Source: Ephemerocybe angulata | Taxonomy: Eukaryota; Basidiomycota; Agaricomycetes; Agaricales; Psathyrellaceae | NCBI GenBank assembly: GCA_013368325.1 | Contig: JAACJK010000182.1 | Location: 1 to 64,000, forward strand | Length of the DNA stretch: 64,000 nt | Direction of reading: 5' to 3' | Shown here: piece by piece, positions 11,288 through 22,849 of the stretch | How the letters are laid out: every line of letters begins with the position of its first letter | How positions within the stretch are numbered: the stretch's first letter is position 1 | Program-made: the position numbers and the translations under genes | Notes under the pieces: generated by a model | The model's input: only the letters and a program-made list of their open reading frames with translations | Database searches by the model: none | Told to the model about the DNA's origin: nothing

Positions 11288-12388
11288 AGATATGCTACGA
11301 TCTGAATCCGTTCCACTGACTCCTATCTATACTTCCCTTTACGTATTTTTCGCTAGCCTTGCATCTCTGCTGCAACAAGCTAGTGGCTCGTCATGCTTAT
11401 AATAAAGTCTATTGCGCTAGAAGTCGCTTCGAATCTGGCGTACAGGTACATACACACGTGGGAGGCAGGCCATGTCGCGTTACTGCGATCGGGAAAGATA
11501 GGATGGCTCATTACAAGCTGAGATACTCCAAGCACATACTGAAGCTTCGGCCGTCTACACGGAGAAGGTCCGATGAAGAGGGCGCCCAGGACCTTATACG
11601 TAGCTAAGCGCTCAAAGCTATTCTTAGCTTTGCATCACAATGAACACCGCCGCAGCGCTCATATACACTTTGCAGACGTGCTCCAGCCTCGTGACCTCAG
11701 CCCAGACCCATTGTCCCTTCACCCGACGTGTTTCTGGTCAGGGCTCACCTTCCGGACTTCCCGTGTATGTGAAGGAATCAATATCACAATGCATTCTCCC
11801 TTCCAGCTTCGTTCCTCCAGAGTCCAGAATGTGAGCAGCACATATCCAGATGACTTTCTGAAATCCTCCCCATACGATGATCGACCGACAAATTATTGTA
11901 GCCATTCGATACGGTATGTGATTCGGCGACACAGGGGATAGTGCGAAGAAAACCGCGGCGTTGGATTAGCATCTACTGCGTGAACGACATTAGCTGTCAC
12001 ATGCGCTGCGTCATGAACCAGACTTATACCTCGAGGCGAAAGGGGTCGGTAAATCATCGCAATGTGGCGTGTGATGCACCGGCAATCCCTGAATCGCACC
12101 CGTGTTCCACCTAAATGAAGTGAATATCCGAGTTGGGTAGTGTGCGTTTGAATTTCAAAGCCATTTCGCTCGTTCAATCCACTATGAATGTATTTATAGA
12201 CCAACGCCCATGTACTCGGTTATCCGGGAAGGGTATGTTGCGGCACGCATACTGCGTGCAGCACAGCGAAAGAATCCCTATAAAATAGGGCAACCCATGT
12301 CCTGTCCTTCCTCAAGTCGACCCACCCGAATCCTTCTCCTCGTTCGCTACTCATACAAACCCAATTCACATCTAACTCCTCTTCCACA
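11288..12388. other. Intergenic, no gene recognised
   Basis: An ATG frame at 11640 begins with a hydrophobic stretch (MNTAAALIYTLQTCSSLVTS) but no exon chain could be built. The distal part is the promoter of the next gene, with TATAAAAT at 12279. Confidence 0.4.
12279..12286 (+). promoter_or_regulatory. TATA-like box of the CFEM-like gene
   Basis: TATAAAAT sits 110 nt before the start codon and is followed by a pyrimidine-rich leader, as in other fungal promoters. Confidence 0.45.
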
Positions 12389-12975
12389 ATGCGTGTCGCT
12401 CTGCTCTTCTTTGGCGTCCTCGCCTTCGTGTTCCAAAGTAATGTGGTTCACAGTACTCATCGTCCACGTCGCTCATTACCATTACATTCCTTAGTTTACG
12501 CTGCGATGATCCCAGCCGGTGGCCTGGGGGATCTCATGAGGCGTCAGGCTGATTCTACGTGCTCTACCGAGTGTACCAGCGTCGTTCAGGTGGAGGTGGT
12601 ACGTCTGGGACCATCTTTCTGTTCTCCCACCGGGTAGCGCGTATACTAATCCGAAACGATTATTAGGCGTGCTTCTCCGATGCCACCTCCAAGTGCGGCT
12701 GCGACAGCGGAGACGCCGCTCCTGCCGCCTACAAAGGGTGCGCGGAGTGTGTCCTCGGGCTCGCCGCTCCGGTCAAGACCACCGCATGGCTCGCGGCAAC
12801 TGCGCAATTTTTCGAAGGTACATACGCCGGTGAGTATCTTTGAAGCAGGTTATGTGGTTCTAGATGCAACTCACACTCGAATATAGCGTATGCGACTTGG
12901 TGCACCGCCGGCTTTGGTTTAACCGTCCCTCCCACCGTCACCGTCACCCCACCCACCGGTAGCGGAACCGCCTGA
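12389..12975 (+). CDS. Small secreted 8-cysteine protein, CFEM-like
   Basis: Four exons (12389-12437, 12495-12598, 12667-12829, 12887-12975) join to 405 nt, giving 134 residues. The signal peptide is MRVALLFFGVLAFVFQ. The mature part has eight cysteines in the order C-x3-C, C, C-x-C, C-x2-C, C, with an Asp three residues after the third Cys (ACFSDATSKCGC). This resembles the CFEM pattern, whose Asp helps bind haem iron in characterised members. The last Cys is farther away than usual and the C-terminus is a short Pro/Thr tail without a GPI signal, so the fit is imperfect. It is likely soluble and extracellular. Frame and splice sites are clean. Confidence 0.75.
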
Positions 12976-13589
12976 TGAAGGGGTTATCCAGAATCTCGTT
13001 CAATTGAACTATCTTTCTTTTCTCAGACGCTTCCGCTTTCTCCTTCCTAATCAGACAATCCTATAAACGATTCGTATACAATGTTCTTAGCGGTTTGAAT
13101 TTCTTGGACGTTTATTTTCCTGTTGATATTCTGTGTGTGTCTCGTTTGGAACCCTTTTAGTCTGCGTGTAGGTCAGTTATCCTTACAAGTGACAATGTTA
13201 CTATATGCGCCACAAGCAATGCAACCCGTCCGTCACCAGCCGTCACCGTTCTATCTCGTTGTTCCTTCAAAAGTTCCAGCCGGAAAGGTCCGTTTTTAGC
13301 ATCCTCAGTGACAGGCTACCTGTCGTACCATACCTTCGCCTCCAAGTCTCGAAGTAGAATGACGTTGATGGACGGTGAGCCCTTGTCTCGCGAAGCTCGC
13401 AGTCGGCATAGCTATGGCTCTTTCCGTTACTATGGCTTCACTATACGTTCCCTTATTCCCTTTGTGATCATGATCATTGATGATAAAGAGGTGGATAACA
13501 AAGGATCGGAACCGCAATGCCACAGCTCCTTATAACGCCCATGACCGACACCGTCCCCCCACGCACCAACCCCCACCAGTCTTAACATC
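12976..13589. other. Intergenic, no gene recognised
   Basis: Nothing beyond short random frames is seen. It contains the 3' flank of the CFEM-like gene and the promoter of the coiled-coil gene. Confidence 0.5.
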
Positions 13590-13940
13590 ATGTCAACCAT
13601 TGAGATCGAGCATCTCCTCGTTGACAGCGACGAGAAGACGCGGCAGATACATCACCTCGAGTCTGTCGTCAAAGAACTCCAAGACCGCCTCACCGAAGTC
13701 ACAAATCAACTGGCCGAGCACGAGCGTCGCACAAAGAACGAGACTCAAAGCCTCAAGGACGAAATATTGATACTGAGGGAGATGTCCGCGGAAGACAGAC
13801 AGCGGATTGAGCAAGAGGCGAGGGAGGAGCGTAACCGAATTGAGACGCAGGCAAGAGAAGAGCGAAATCGTATTGAACGGGGCTGTGCGGTGCTGGAAGG
13901 GATGGTCAACGGCGCCATGATTCCGAGGGCCAACACCTAA
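13590..13940 (+). CDS. Small coiled-coil protein
   Basis: A single-exon frame of 116 residues that is almost wholly helical and charged. Positions 1-60 (LVDSDEKTRQIHHLESVVKE onward) show heptad spacing. Residues 75-100 contain a near-perfect 10-residue repeat (EAREERNRIE, QAREERNRIE). The end reads CAVLEGMVNGAMIP. The paralog at 44009 has the same start (ECDEKSRKILHLE versus DSDEKTRQIHHLE) and end (CAFLEGMVNEGIV), so the family is real. No signal peptide is seen, so it is probably cytoplasmic or nuclear. The function is unknown. Both copies lie within a few kb of a GMC oxidase gene, which may only reflect shared duplication history. Confidence 0.62.
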   Translation: MSTIEIEHLLVDSDEKTRQIHHLESVVKELQDRLTEVTNQLAEHERRTKNETQSLKDEILILREMSAEDRQRIEQEAREERNRIETQAREERNRIERGCAVLEGMVNGAMIPRANT

Positions 13941-16021
13941 TCGACGGGGGGAGAAAGAGAGCCAGGGATATCGGTCAGGATGGGTGCTTTGCCTGGTCAT
14001 GGTTCGCGGGCAGAGCCAGAGAGGTAGTTCCTTCGTGTACTTTATAACGATTTGCAGGACTACAGACAATTATGATCGCACGTCCCATCCGGAACAGCGA
14101 ACCCGTCCAGACTGTTCCAAGTCTGCATTATGCATGCCACGTCCTCTGCCGGAGCGGGCTGATTTGGCGAAGAATGTCGACCAAACCCTCGGGGACGCAG
14201 GACAGGGAAAGTGCAATGATTAGCCGAGAATGGTCCCTAGGACGCGCGCCGCCTCGATCCGGGCACGAGAGCATCCATGGGGTCGAGGGAGCGAGCGACG
14301 AGAGTGAGAAATCGGCCACCAGCACTTGACAGGTCCCTCGACGCTCCCCTTGAGGTTGGGTGGCACTGAAAGTTGACGTCTGAGCCTAGGATCCTCCGCA
14401 TGAGTTGGATCGATAGCCGTGCGGAGCGAGCAGATGGCGAAGGTCGCGGCGGAGGAAGAGGGGAATATCTTGAGCAGGGTGGAACTCACCGAACGCTCCT
14501 CGACTCACTCCGCCGGCGAGTCTCCCCATGCCGTCAAAGGTCTGAGCGATATTGGGCCACTGCTCGCACCCCATAGTATCCGCCCTATATCCACCATTCT
14601 ATTCGGGAGATCGTAGCCATATCTCGCTGATGACGTTGTAGTTCTTCCAGATCTTCCGGTGCTAGAGCTTCTCAGGCACTGGGAACGCTCCATGCACGGG
14701 TAACGATGGGTCCGGCGCTTTGAGAGGAGGGCTTAAGGTGGAGTTCCTTTCACGGCTCTGCAGCCTGCAGAGTGTATATCAGGTAAGGTGTCCTTTAGGG
14801 CGACGGAGGTGGTGATATCGGGGCGGTGGGCGACGAAACCAAGTACGAGCGGCACCAAAGAACGGAGGACGAGGTCGCGTGGACCCGTCTTATCTCGGTA
14901 CCAGGAGTTTGAGCCGCTCAAGGTCGTCTAATAGCCTTCTCGCATTGAGGTCGTCGCAAGCACATTTCGAGGGGAGGAGGTAAAGGGAAGAGCCAAGGAT
15001 GTCGAACGTCGTCGGGGACGCCTCGCTGGCGCAAGGTGATCCCATCATCACTGTTATCTAATCTAATCTCGAATCTAATCTCCTCCCTTTCAAAATTCGG
15101 ACGGGTAGAAGTGCTTCTTCAACAATGATAGGGTACGAGATAGAGACGGCCTGTATAACTCTAGTGCTGGCTTATCGGAACATATGCACCCTCTCGCGAG
15201 TCCCAGACCCATCACCCTTCTCCTTCGCGTTAGGCCGGCAAATAACAGCGGGCGCTTAATTGGTGGCACGGACCTCCCGGCTCCAAACAGGTGCCACAGG
15301 CTGATTGGCTGGACCAGATGTGCTGGGTTAGCTAGAGTGAGAACGACTGGCGAGTGCTACTGTGCTATTATACGGCAGTCACAGATTTATCAATGTCAAT
15401 GCGAATCTGACTCCCGTCGGGCCTATGATATCCTGGCGCCAGTCTCACGACTGTGCCTGATGGATCTCAAAGTTAGACAAAACGGCAGAGAATATGGAAG
15501 GTTGATGATGGAGATGAGGAAGAAGGCGTTTATGGGGAGACGGGATACGGGAGAAAGCTAGGGGGATGCGTTTAGGTTGTCTGAATCCACGCTAAGGGAT
15601 AATCTAGGAAGTGGAACGGAGGCAGCAGGATTATAGGGCTGTCAGCTGAATTTGGGGCCTGTTTGGCCATGTAAAGACCATTTGGCGAACGATCGAGGGC
15701 TCGAGGGGATAGTCACGCCTCCTCCGTCACACCCGGAGTTAATTTCGGCCTTCCGGGGCTCTCGGTGCCTTGATGTGGTATTGAGCCGCCGGCAAGTCTG
15801 CAAATCCAAGCACAGCACACTCACTTTAAACTATGCCTCCCCTTGCCTTTAGGCCTCGAGGGCACCCGTGCCGGGATTGGGTCGAGGGTTGAAAGACCTA
15901 TATAGCCCTGTTCGGATGGATGGGGTCACACAGCCGTCTTCGTCACCCAATCTTTCCCCCATCCTTCCTTCCTTTCCTCACTCTGAGCTCCGTAGGATTT
16001 TCGTCTGTGTTCCTCGCCAGC
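13941..16021. other. Intergenic with degenerate repeat
   Basis: No intact gene is recognised. Minus-strand frames at 14128-14940 are open in pieces (for example ACDDLNARRLLDDLERLKLL near 14920) but break often, suggesting an old decayed gene. The part at 14218-14412 recurs at 53973-54175. TATATAG at about 15899 may serve the F-box gene. Confidence 0.4.
14218..14412 (-). repeat. Dispersed repeat, copy 1
   Basis: Read on the minus strand, from GATCCAACTC to ATTCTCGG, this segment aligns by eye with 53973-54175 on the plus strand. Shared blocks include AGGCTCAGACGTCA, CTCATGGATGCCCTCGTGCC-like and CGTCCxAGGACxATTCTCGG. Both copies lack a convincing open frame. It may be the end of a decayed gene or mobile element. 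Confidence 0.6.
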
Positions 16022-17388
16022 ATGGTACGCCTCTAATCTTTCGAGCGCCTTTCAGTACTTACCTAAGGTATCTCTGACAGTTTCAGTTCGATGCCCTGTC
16101 ACACGTGTTCGCGCCCGCCATCCTTGACAGTCCTCTGGCCCCCGTCGAAAACCGAGCGTTCAGCCGCGTTCCAGGCATCCAAAGGATCGACCTTGGAATC
16201 CTCCTCGAGATCTTCAAGCTCGCTGTGTGTGTTCCTGATGACACCAAGCTCGAAGATGTGCTCGACACCCTGCCACGAGGCTACCTCGGCCGAGTCTGTA
16301 GAGAATGGCACAAGTTCATGGTCAAGCAACCATCCCTTTGGACCACGATCATCGTCTTTCCGCCATCGATAGGATCGGTCACTACGTTGGAGAACAACCC
16401 TTTTATGGTGCACCTTCGTAGGTCTTGCACGAGTCCCGTTTCGATCTACGTCATCCCAGGTCGAACGTCTCAACGCGGTGCCGGAGGGTATACCAGAGAT
16501 GGAGAGTGGGCGGTAGCTGATGCCGTCTCGAAGGTTAGAGACAGGGTCCGCTCGCTCGTCTTTCAAGCACGATGGCGGTCCTCTATCGACCGTCTTGGGA
16601 ACATCTTCGACGCACAGCTATACCCTGTCCTCAAACGGTTGACCATCGACGCATCAATTGACGATGCAGGGCCATTCGACGTTCCACACCTGGCCGCCGT
16701 TGGGCGCTCGACGCTTACCACGCTCTCGATCGATGCGAAGTACCTCCTCGACCTTATTGCATCATCCCGAACCCTATTTCACACAATCGGAAACATCACC
16801 TCGCTCACGATTATCGACGTCTTCCCAAACACAACGGGATTTCCTGAAGATGGGATGGCGCGACTCATGGACTTCACCAACTCACTTCCGCGTCTCTTAT
16901 CCCTCACCTTCGATCGGTTCACCATTCTGGAAGGGTCCCTGACGTCAGAGCGTTGGCGCTGTCGAGCCACGGCACCGTACCCCATCTGCGCATTGACCCT
17001 CAAGAACTCCAATGCGACGGCGATCGGGTACCTCCTCCATCATCTCGCACCGAGGGAACTGACGCTTGACACATGCAGGCTCACCACGAGCTCCATCCTG
17101 CGTCTGCCTCCGTCCATCGGCACGCTCTCCTTGTCCCATATTGGAGGCGATGATGTTGAGCTCTCAGTTCTTCCGATGTTATCTTCATTCGTTGGAACTC
17201 ACCTCACTATTCGCGATTGTGCGTTCGTCACCCACCACCTTCTACACCTCGTACTCGGCAGGGCCCGCCTCAATCTCAAGGGTATTGCCTTCCCGAGTCG
17301 ACATTATATCCAGATCAAGGATTGTAGTGGGGCTGATGGGTCTCGCGAGTTCCACTGGATGAGTGGGTCGCGTAAAGCGACAATGTAA
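16022..17388 (+). CDS. F-box-like / leucine-rich protein
   Basis: The large exon (16087-17388) encodes an F-box-like domain near its start (IQRIDLGILLEIFKLAV, then LGRVCREWHKFMVKQPSLW) and a long leucine-rich region to about residue 430. That is the usual layout of agaricomycete F-box proteins, which select substrates for SCF ubiquitin ligases through Skp1. The exon has no ATG in frame near the domain. An ATG at 16022-16024 is followed at once by a good donor (GTACGC), and an acceptor TTTCAG at 16081-16086 restores frame (M-FDALSHVF). So the coding part of exon 1 is probably the ATG alone. The total is 1305 nt, 434 residues. No frame damage is seen. Confidence 0.83.
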
Positions 17389-18174
17389 GATGGTTCTGGT
17401 GTTCCTATGGGTCATATTTCTGCTGATGTTTGACCTCACGTACCGTTTGTTCCAAGATGGACCGTTACGACAGTATGCCCCATGCTTTCAATTTTCGCTT
17501 TCCATATGCTCTCTTATTACCCCTGTTCAAGTTTAGATACTGTACTAGTCTCGAGTTTGGATGATTCACCACTATACCCTCCTCTTCCCATAGATGTCAT
17601 CTATATTGTGCACTAGTTACCGCTGTCTCTTTTCTCGATCCTCCGGCCCCGTAGCTTTCCATCTATGGCATACCGATTTCTTTACTTTTTATGATGATCA
17701 AGAACATGCTGTTTCCCTAAGCTAGACGTGTGGGATTGATCTGGCTGACGGAGTCTAAGGATGTCAGGCGCTGGGCGCTTATCATATGCTACCACGCCAG
17801 ATACGCGTCCTCTCGGCATGAGGCGCCGACGTTGTGTAAAACGCAGTCTGTTTATATGAGGCAGCCACGATCAGTGAATTTAACCTTGGCGAGCGGTTAG
17901 TAAGTGACGTGTAGCTTCGGCACGGATGGTTTGACACTGGGAAACCGTACTTGGCGCCGACAAACCCGCTCGGGGTGGTGCACCGGCATATTGACCTGCC
18001 GTCTTAGAGGAAAGTCTGTCCATTGTTAAGCCGCAGTCATGCATACGTATTCGGCAATCGTAAGCGCTAACTTCCCCCGACAGCCTCAAACTAGTATAAG
18101 TACAATCGAGCGCTCCACCATCATTCAAAATCATCTGATACTCACCTCTACACCATCGTCCACTTTCCAACGCA
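17389..18174. other. Intergenic; duplicated NmrA promoter block
   Basis: From 17737 on, this sequence matches the region upstream of the second NmrA copy (from 41850), except for about 100 nt present only there (roughly 41893-41993). A TATA-like TATAAG at 18095 is kept in both copies (42319). No coding sequence is recognised. Confidence 0.6.
18095..18100 (+). promoter_or_regulatory. TATA-like box of the NmrA-like gene
   Basis: CTAGTATAAGTACAAT is conserved at the same distance in the duplicated copy at 42315-42330, 80 nt before the ATG. Confidence 0.45.
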
Positions 18175-19181
18175 ATGTCTTTCCTCATCACCGGTGGCAA
18201 GAGTCAAACTGGCCTCGTCGCTGCGCGGTTCCTCAAGGACGCCGGCAAGAACGTCGTCATTGCCTCTCGCAACGGTCTCGTGCCTGACGGCTACGTCTCC
18301 GTCAAGCTCGATTGGGACGACCCTTCGACCCTGGAAGCCCCGTTCGCCACCGGACAGACCTATCAGGGCGTGTACCTTGTCGCCCCCCTTGGCCTCGGGG
18401 TAGTCGACATTTGCAAGAACATCATCGCATTCATCGACGTTGCGGTGAAGCATGGTGTGAGCCGATTTGTGTTGCTTAGTGGGAGTATGGTGGATAAGGC
18501 AGGTGAATATGGGGTTGCGAAGGTTCATCAGTACTTGGAGGAGAAGAAACTTGATCATTTCGCTCTTCAGCCTACTATGTTTATGGGTGTGTGTTCATCG
18601 AAATAAGCTCAGGTGCGGTGTGTGCGCACATGAGGAGCTAATTGATGTTTAGATAACTTCCTACTCACCTATGCGAAGGGTATCCGCGAGAAGGACGTGA
18701 TCGAGACCGATACACCGAATGCCAAGATCCCGATGATCTCTGTTAAGGACATCGGTCGGTTCGCCGGTGAAGCGCTCCTCAAGGACGAGATCAATATTAC
18801 CGAGATGAAGGTTCTTGGGCCCGAGCTTGTGACCTTTGATCAGGTACGTCGACCATCTAATCGTCGATAATATGCCTCACTCACACGACGGCGCATACGT
18901 CGAATTCGTACCATCTTCAGGCTGCTGAGAGTCTAACTCGCGTCCTGGGTAGGAAGATAACCCACCAAGTAGTTTCATCCGAGAAGGTTGTTGAGAACTA
19001 TGTCTCGATTCCTAAGTTGGGCTGGTCCAAGGCGTTTGCGCAGTTTGTGGTGGTGGCGGGGGCGGCGGTCAATGCTGGGTCCGAGGAGAGGCTCTTCGGT
19101 CTTCCGAACACATTAGTTGGGAAGGAAACATTTGAGCAGTGGGCTGAGAGGTTCAAGTCCAGTTTTGCCCCTTCCACTTGA
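18175..19181 (+). CDS. NmrA-like / SDR-type NAD(P)-binding protein
   Basis: Three exons (18175-18586, 18653-18843, 18921-19181) sum to 864 nt and 287 residues. The N-terminus MSFLITGGKSQTGLVAARFL carries a Rossmann GxxxxTG motif, and ASRNG binds the nucleotide ribose region. Next come YLVAPLGL, a VKHGVSRFVLLSGS strand, and GEYGVAKVHQYLEEKKLDHF with FALQPTMFM, typical of NmrA-like and agroclavine-dehydrogenase-like atypical SDRs. Many in this family act as redox sensors or NADPH reductases; the substrate is unknown. Two further copies lie in the window: a frameshifted one (42401) and a heavily decayed one (53498). This copy is the only intact one, so it is the functional representative. Confidence 0.9.
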
Positions 19182-19721
19182 TTGACTCGCTATAGTGCCA
19201 CGACAAATGTGTTAGTGACATAATGCTAAATGTATTCCAAGATCTGTCCCCTCTTCGCTACGGCGATCTTGTTTCATCTTCCAATTTCACCGTCTAACGT
19301 TCAAGTCCCTTCCGACTCCCACCTCATGCGCGGGGGTAGTTAGAAAACGCCGAATATTGCAAGGGTGCAAGGTTGATCTCTGAAAGACATATGGGCGGGC
19401 TGATAGCACTACTAACTGTGACGGCAATGCCTGGGATGTGTGTTAAGGTCGGAACCTTAGGGACCCAGTCTCTGGCTGAAAACTGTGACACTCTGTTTGA
19501 TCAGAGGGAGCTGAGAATCAAATGCCGATGACATTTAACGGGAAGCAAGCACTTGGAGTCTTGGACCATCTCAATTCATTGAGACAACAATAACAGAGGC
19601 CAGGCTTACTCAGCTATATATATTTACCATTGCCTAGACTAAGCATGAACAGGACTGAAATAACCGACCGACCGTGCACATCTCACCCCATTGCCTTCCT
19701 CTTCCCCACGTCCGATACGAA
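19182..19721. other. Intergenic, no gene recognised
   Basis: No exon is seen. TATATATATT near 19616 may serve the next gene. Confidence 0.4.
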
Positions 19722-20227
19722 ATGCACATCCCTGCCGCATCAACCCTCCTCGCCGCCCTCGCACTCGCCCGCATCAGCTATGCCAACGTGAACGCATACT
19801 CGGACGACGAGGTACGTTCGCACCCTTCGTAGCCCATGATATGGTGAAACAGCTCATGGTCAACAACCCGACTCGCTCTCCATAGACGGCTCTAGCAAGA
19901 GAGTACATCGACGACCTCGTCGCCCGCGAGCACTTCTACGACTCTGAACTCGAGGTCCGCGAGCTCCTAGCCGACGTATCGACTCGCGAGCTCCTGGGCG
20001 AGCTCTCCGACCGCTTGGAGGAAAGGGGGATGAGGTGGAGATGTCAGAACAGCGGATGCACAACGCAGACCTCTACTTTGTTCAAGGTGCGTTTCGCAAG
20101 GTACAATGGTCCTCGTACTGAACGCGGGACCGTGTCGATTCAGATTAGTATTCCAGCATGCAAGTCTTCGGGGTCAAAGGGGGTGCACAACTGGAAAGAC
20201 ACACAGGGCGAATGGACGAAGTCTTGA
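19722..20227 (+). CDS. Secreted protein, AREYIDDL family with Cys-rich end
   Basis: Exon 1 (19722-19811) encodes a signal peptide-like start (MHIPAASTLLAALALA). A clean intron (19812-19885) leads to TALAREYIDDLVAREHFYDS, then VSTRELLGELSDRLEERG, and RCQNSGCTTQTSTLFK. The first part is a short helical module. The Cys pair resembles the start of a zinc finger, as in the related gene at 29309, but here it is C-x4-C and later histidines do not fit neatly. The frame stays open to TGA at 20227, though a donor (GTGCGT at 20087) might remove part of it, so the 3' end is uncertain. Paralogs: 20884 (relic), 26569 and 29309. No known function; it resembles a secreted effector-like family. Confidence 0.6.
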
Positions 20228-20883
20228 TTGATGATGATGAGGAAAGGAGGGGATTCAACCAGCTTTGCTTTCATATTTCAGCGAGAGAATGTTGTAGTCG
20301 AGGGGTCACTACAGTGGTTCGGTATCAGCGGATACGTACAGTACTGCAGGGAGCAGCATACGTTAAGGAGGCATCGAGAGCTGGGCGCACCGCCATTCCC
20401 TCTAAGCAACTATCTCTGAATGAACTTCGATGGTACTTGGGCTGAGGAAGATGGTGATGCACATGCTGGGCCATGGTGTTTATTGTACCTACTATGCACT
20501 TCACCACCTATGTCCTGATCCTAGATAATGGGCATATCAGTACTAGGTGAGGGGCACGAGCAATACGATTTCCAGCGATGGCTACAGTTTGACTACAGGT
20601 CGTCAGACTACTTATCATCGTGATAAAGCATATTTTCCTCATGTGGGCTTTGGAATCTGAATCTTCCGCATCGTCTCCATCCATGAGAAGTGCGATGGCT
20701 CACGCGGTGGTTAGTCAGCACCAACCAGGGTCTCCACTCTTTTCCCGTATGCACGCAAACGCCAGTGAGATCCGGCAGGAGTGTAAAGAACTCATAAGGA
20801 TGTAAAGAGGATCTAATATTCTACTCGTCTGAACTTGAGACTAGCCGAGCCTCCTCATCTTAGTTCTCTTTCGCCTCCAGTTG
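20228..20883. other. Intergenic, no gene recognised
   Basis: Lies between two tandem members of the AREYIDDL family. No exon is recognised. Confidence 0.4.
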
Positions 20884-21066
20884 AACCGTCTGAACCGTAC
20901 ATCGACGATCTCGGTACGCCTCCCCCTCCTCGAGATCCGGAGCTCAGAGCAGAAATATTGACGCGCTACGTCGTCGTCGACGATCTCTCCGACCGCCTAG
21001 AGAAGCAGTAATGTCGGCATAGGCGGTGTAAATCGCAGACTTCTACTGTACGCAAGGTGCATCACG
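20884..21066 (+). pseudogene. Relic of AREYIDDL secreted family
   Basis: EPYIDDLG, then DDLSDRLEKQ and a TAA stop, followed by sequence (CGGTGTAAATCGCAGACTTC) that matches the Cys-pair exon of the gene at 19886-20086. The central part is shortened, the stop cuts off the cysteine module, and no signal-peptide exon was found. This is a tandem decayed copy lying 0.7 kb downstream of its relative. Confidence 0.65.
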
Positions 21067-21841
21067 CATAATACAGCGCAGCCGCCAGAATCCGATATCG
21101 CGATGTTGAATGGTGCGGCTCGAGTATCCGCTCCCAGACTGATCATACACAGCAACGGCTAGCCACATATGCACCAGGTTAGCAAGCAACGACGGAAAAG
21201 ACGGGGAACAACGCACCCTTTGACCGGCCGTCCCGTCTACATACCCCTGCACACAGTTATACCCAGCGTTTAGTCCCAACCATACGGCACGCGCTGCAGA
21301 AAGGTGAGTTCGCGACGATACATGAATCATGCCAGGAGCCAGATAAGATAAGATAGCCCGGGGCCCGCGCGGTCCCATCAACGATTCCACACGGCAGCCC
21401 AGATGCCGGAACACTTTATCCCGTCCCCCTCTAGCTGCCACACAAATATCGGCGCGCTGTGATACATAGCATGACTACCCTTGTCTGAGATTCTACACGT
21501 ATGCAAGTGCCAGTCACGATTACTCAACGATTACTCACTGTATCCTGCTCGTATGTACATATATCACGGATTTCTCAACGGATAGAGTGGAATATGTACC
21601 ATGGTCTGATAAACCTGTTGCTAACCTGCTCCACATCTCAGGGTACGATTTATCCGAGTCGGAGTAGGATGCTATTCTCCATAACATATATTAGGAACGC
21701 TTGTGGAATCGATCGCCCTTCAGTGCCTGGTGCATCCCCACAAATCAAAGGTATCTTCTCCCGCACACCCTTCACTGTCGACCTCCGGTCACTAACTAGT
21801 TATGCTTCGACCCATAGGCTGGTCCTACCCCCCACTCCAAC
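21067..21841. other. Intergenic, no gene recognised
   Basis: A minus-strand 132-residue frame (21043-21441) is present but shows no domain, signal or splice context. It is considered chance. Confidence 0.4.
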
Positions 21842-22384
21842 ATGCGTTTCATTTCGTCCACCGCTCTCGCTCTCCTGAGCACCGTCATCCTCAGTGTCTC
21901 GGTTCACGCTCGACCAGTATGTCAACTCCAGATCCCAAATCCTCCTCCCATATTATGACACTTACACTCGCTTTATCTCAAGGTACCAGACGTTCACAAG
22001 TCCCCCTCCCTGCTCGCCTCTCGCGAGCTAGCGTCCCATCACACAGCGACCCTGCACCAAAGAAACTCTGCGCGCGACTTCTCCGACCTCGACCTCGTGC
22101 TCGAGCTCATCGAGCGGGCCGATGCAGCCGGCCTCGTCGAGCGCAATAACGAGGACGCGATGGAGCTCCTTGAACGCCGCGGGAAGATCAGCGCACTCAA
22201 GATCGGACTCAGGAACAGCATGAACAAGTTCAAGGAGCGGTTGCTAAAAAACTCCGCGGCAAAGGCCGCCCCCATGCACACTCCCACTGCCCCTCCACCC
22301 GCTCCCGCTCCGCAACCCACTCCTGCACCGAAACCCTATCATCCGGACTCTGGCTGTCTGAATGGTTCCCCCGCACGGTGTTAA
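21842..22384 (+). CDS. Small secreted protein with helical core and Pro-rich tail
   Basis: Two exons (21842-21916, 21983-22384) give 477 nt and 158 residues. The signal peptide (MRFISSTALALLSTVILSVS) is followed by a His/Arg-rich linker and an amphipathic helical block (DLVLELIERADAAGLVERNN, ALKIGLRNSMNKFKERL). Then comes a Pro/Ala repeat (APPPAPAPQPTPAPKP) and a short end with two cysteines. It has no zinc-finger part, so it is not clearly a member of the AREYIDDL family, although gene size, intron position just after the signal peptide, and neighbourhood are alike. The function is unknown; it is likely an extracellular or wall-associated protein. Splice sites and frame are clean. Confidence 0.72.
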
Positions 22385-22849
22385 CCCGACAGGTTCCGAT
22401 TCGATTAATCGTGAGCTGGTACTTAAATCAACACTTTTTTTGTTTAAATCTCTCGATTAACACGGCCTGATTAATCGATCGTCCTGGGGCCCGGGGCTGC
22501 TTGCTGCTTGCTATGTACGGTGGAGTCGCGATGATGGGCTGCGTGTCGAGTAAACGACTGTCCGTGAGATTTACTTATCTGACTGCGTTTCTCAGAGTGT
22601 ATATGTACAACGACTGAGTGCATATATCCTTTTGATACTCTTTGCTTTGAACCCCATCCAACTTGGAGCTTATGGTGCTGTGGGTGTGCTCGCGGCGAAC
22701 CCAAGCTTATCAATAGTTTGTGGAGGAGTAAAGTATTCTATGCGATCTTTACTACATAATGTCTGCGCTGATGGTGAGCGAGCCGACGCAGAGCGCGCAG
22801 GGAGGCAACGCGAGGAAGGAAAACAACAGAGCGAGAGCAACCCCGCGGC
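22385..22849. other. Intergenic, no gene recognised
   Basis: Contains AT-rich TTAATCGA-type motifs repeated at about 22404-22475. No exon is seen. Confidence 0.4.

Noticed and set aside
21043..21441. 132-codon minus-strand frame
   Set aside because: No motif, and it overlaps the tail of a decayed plus-strand relic.
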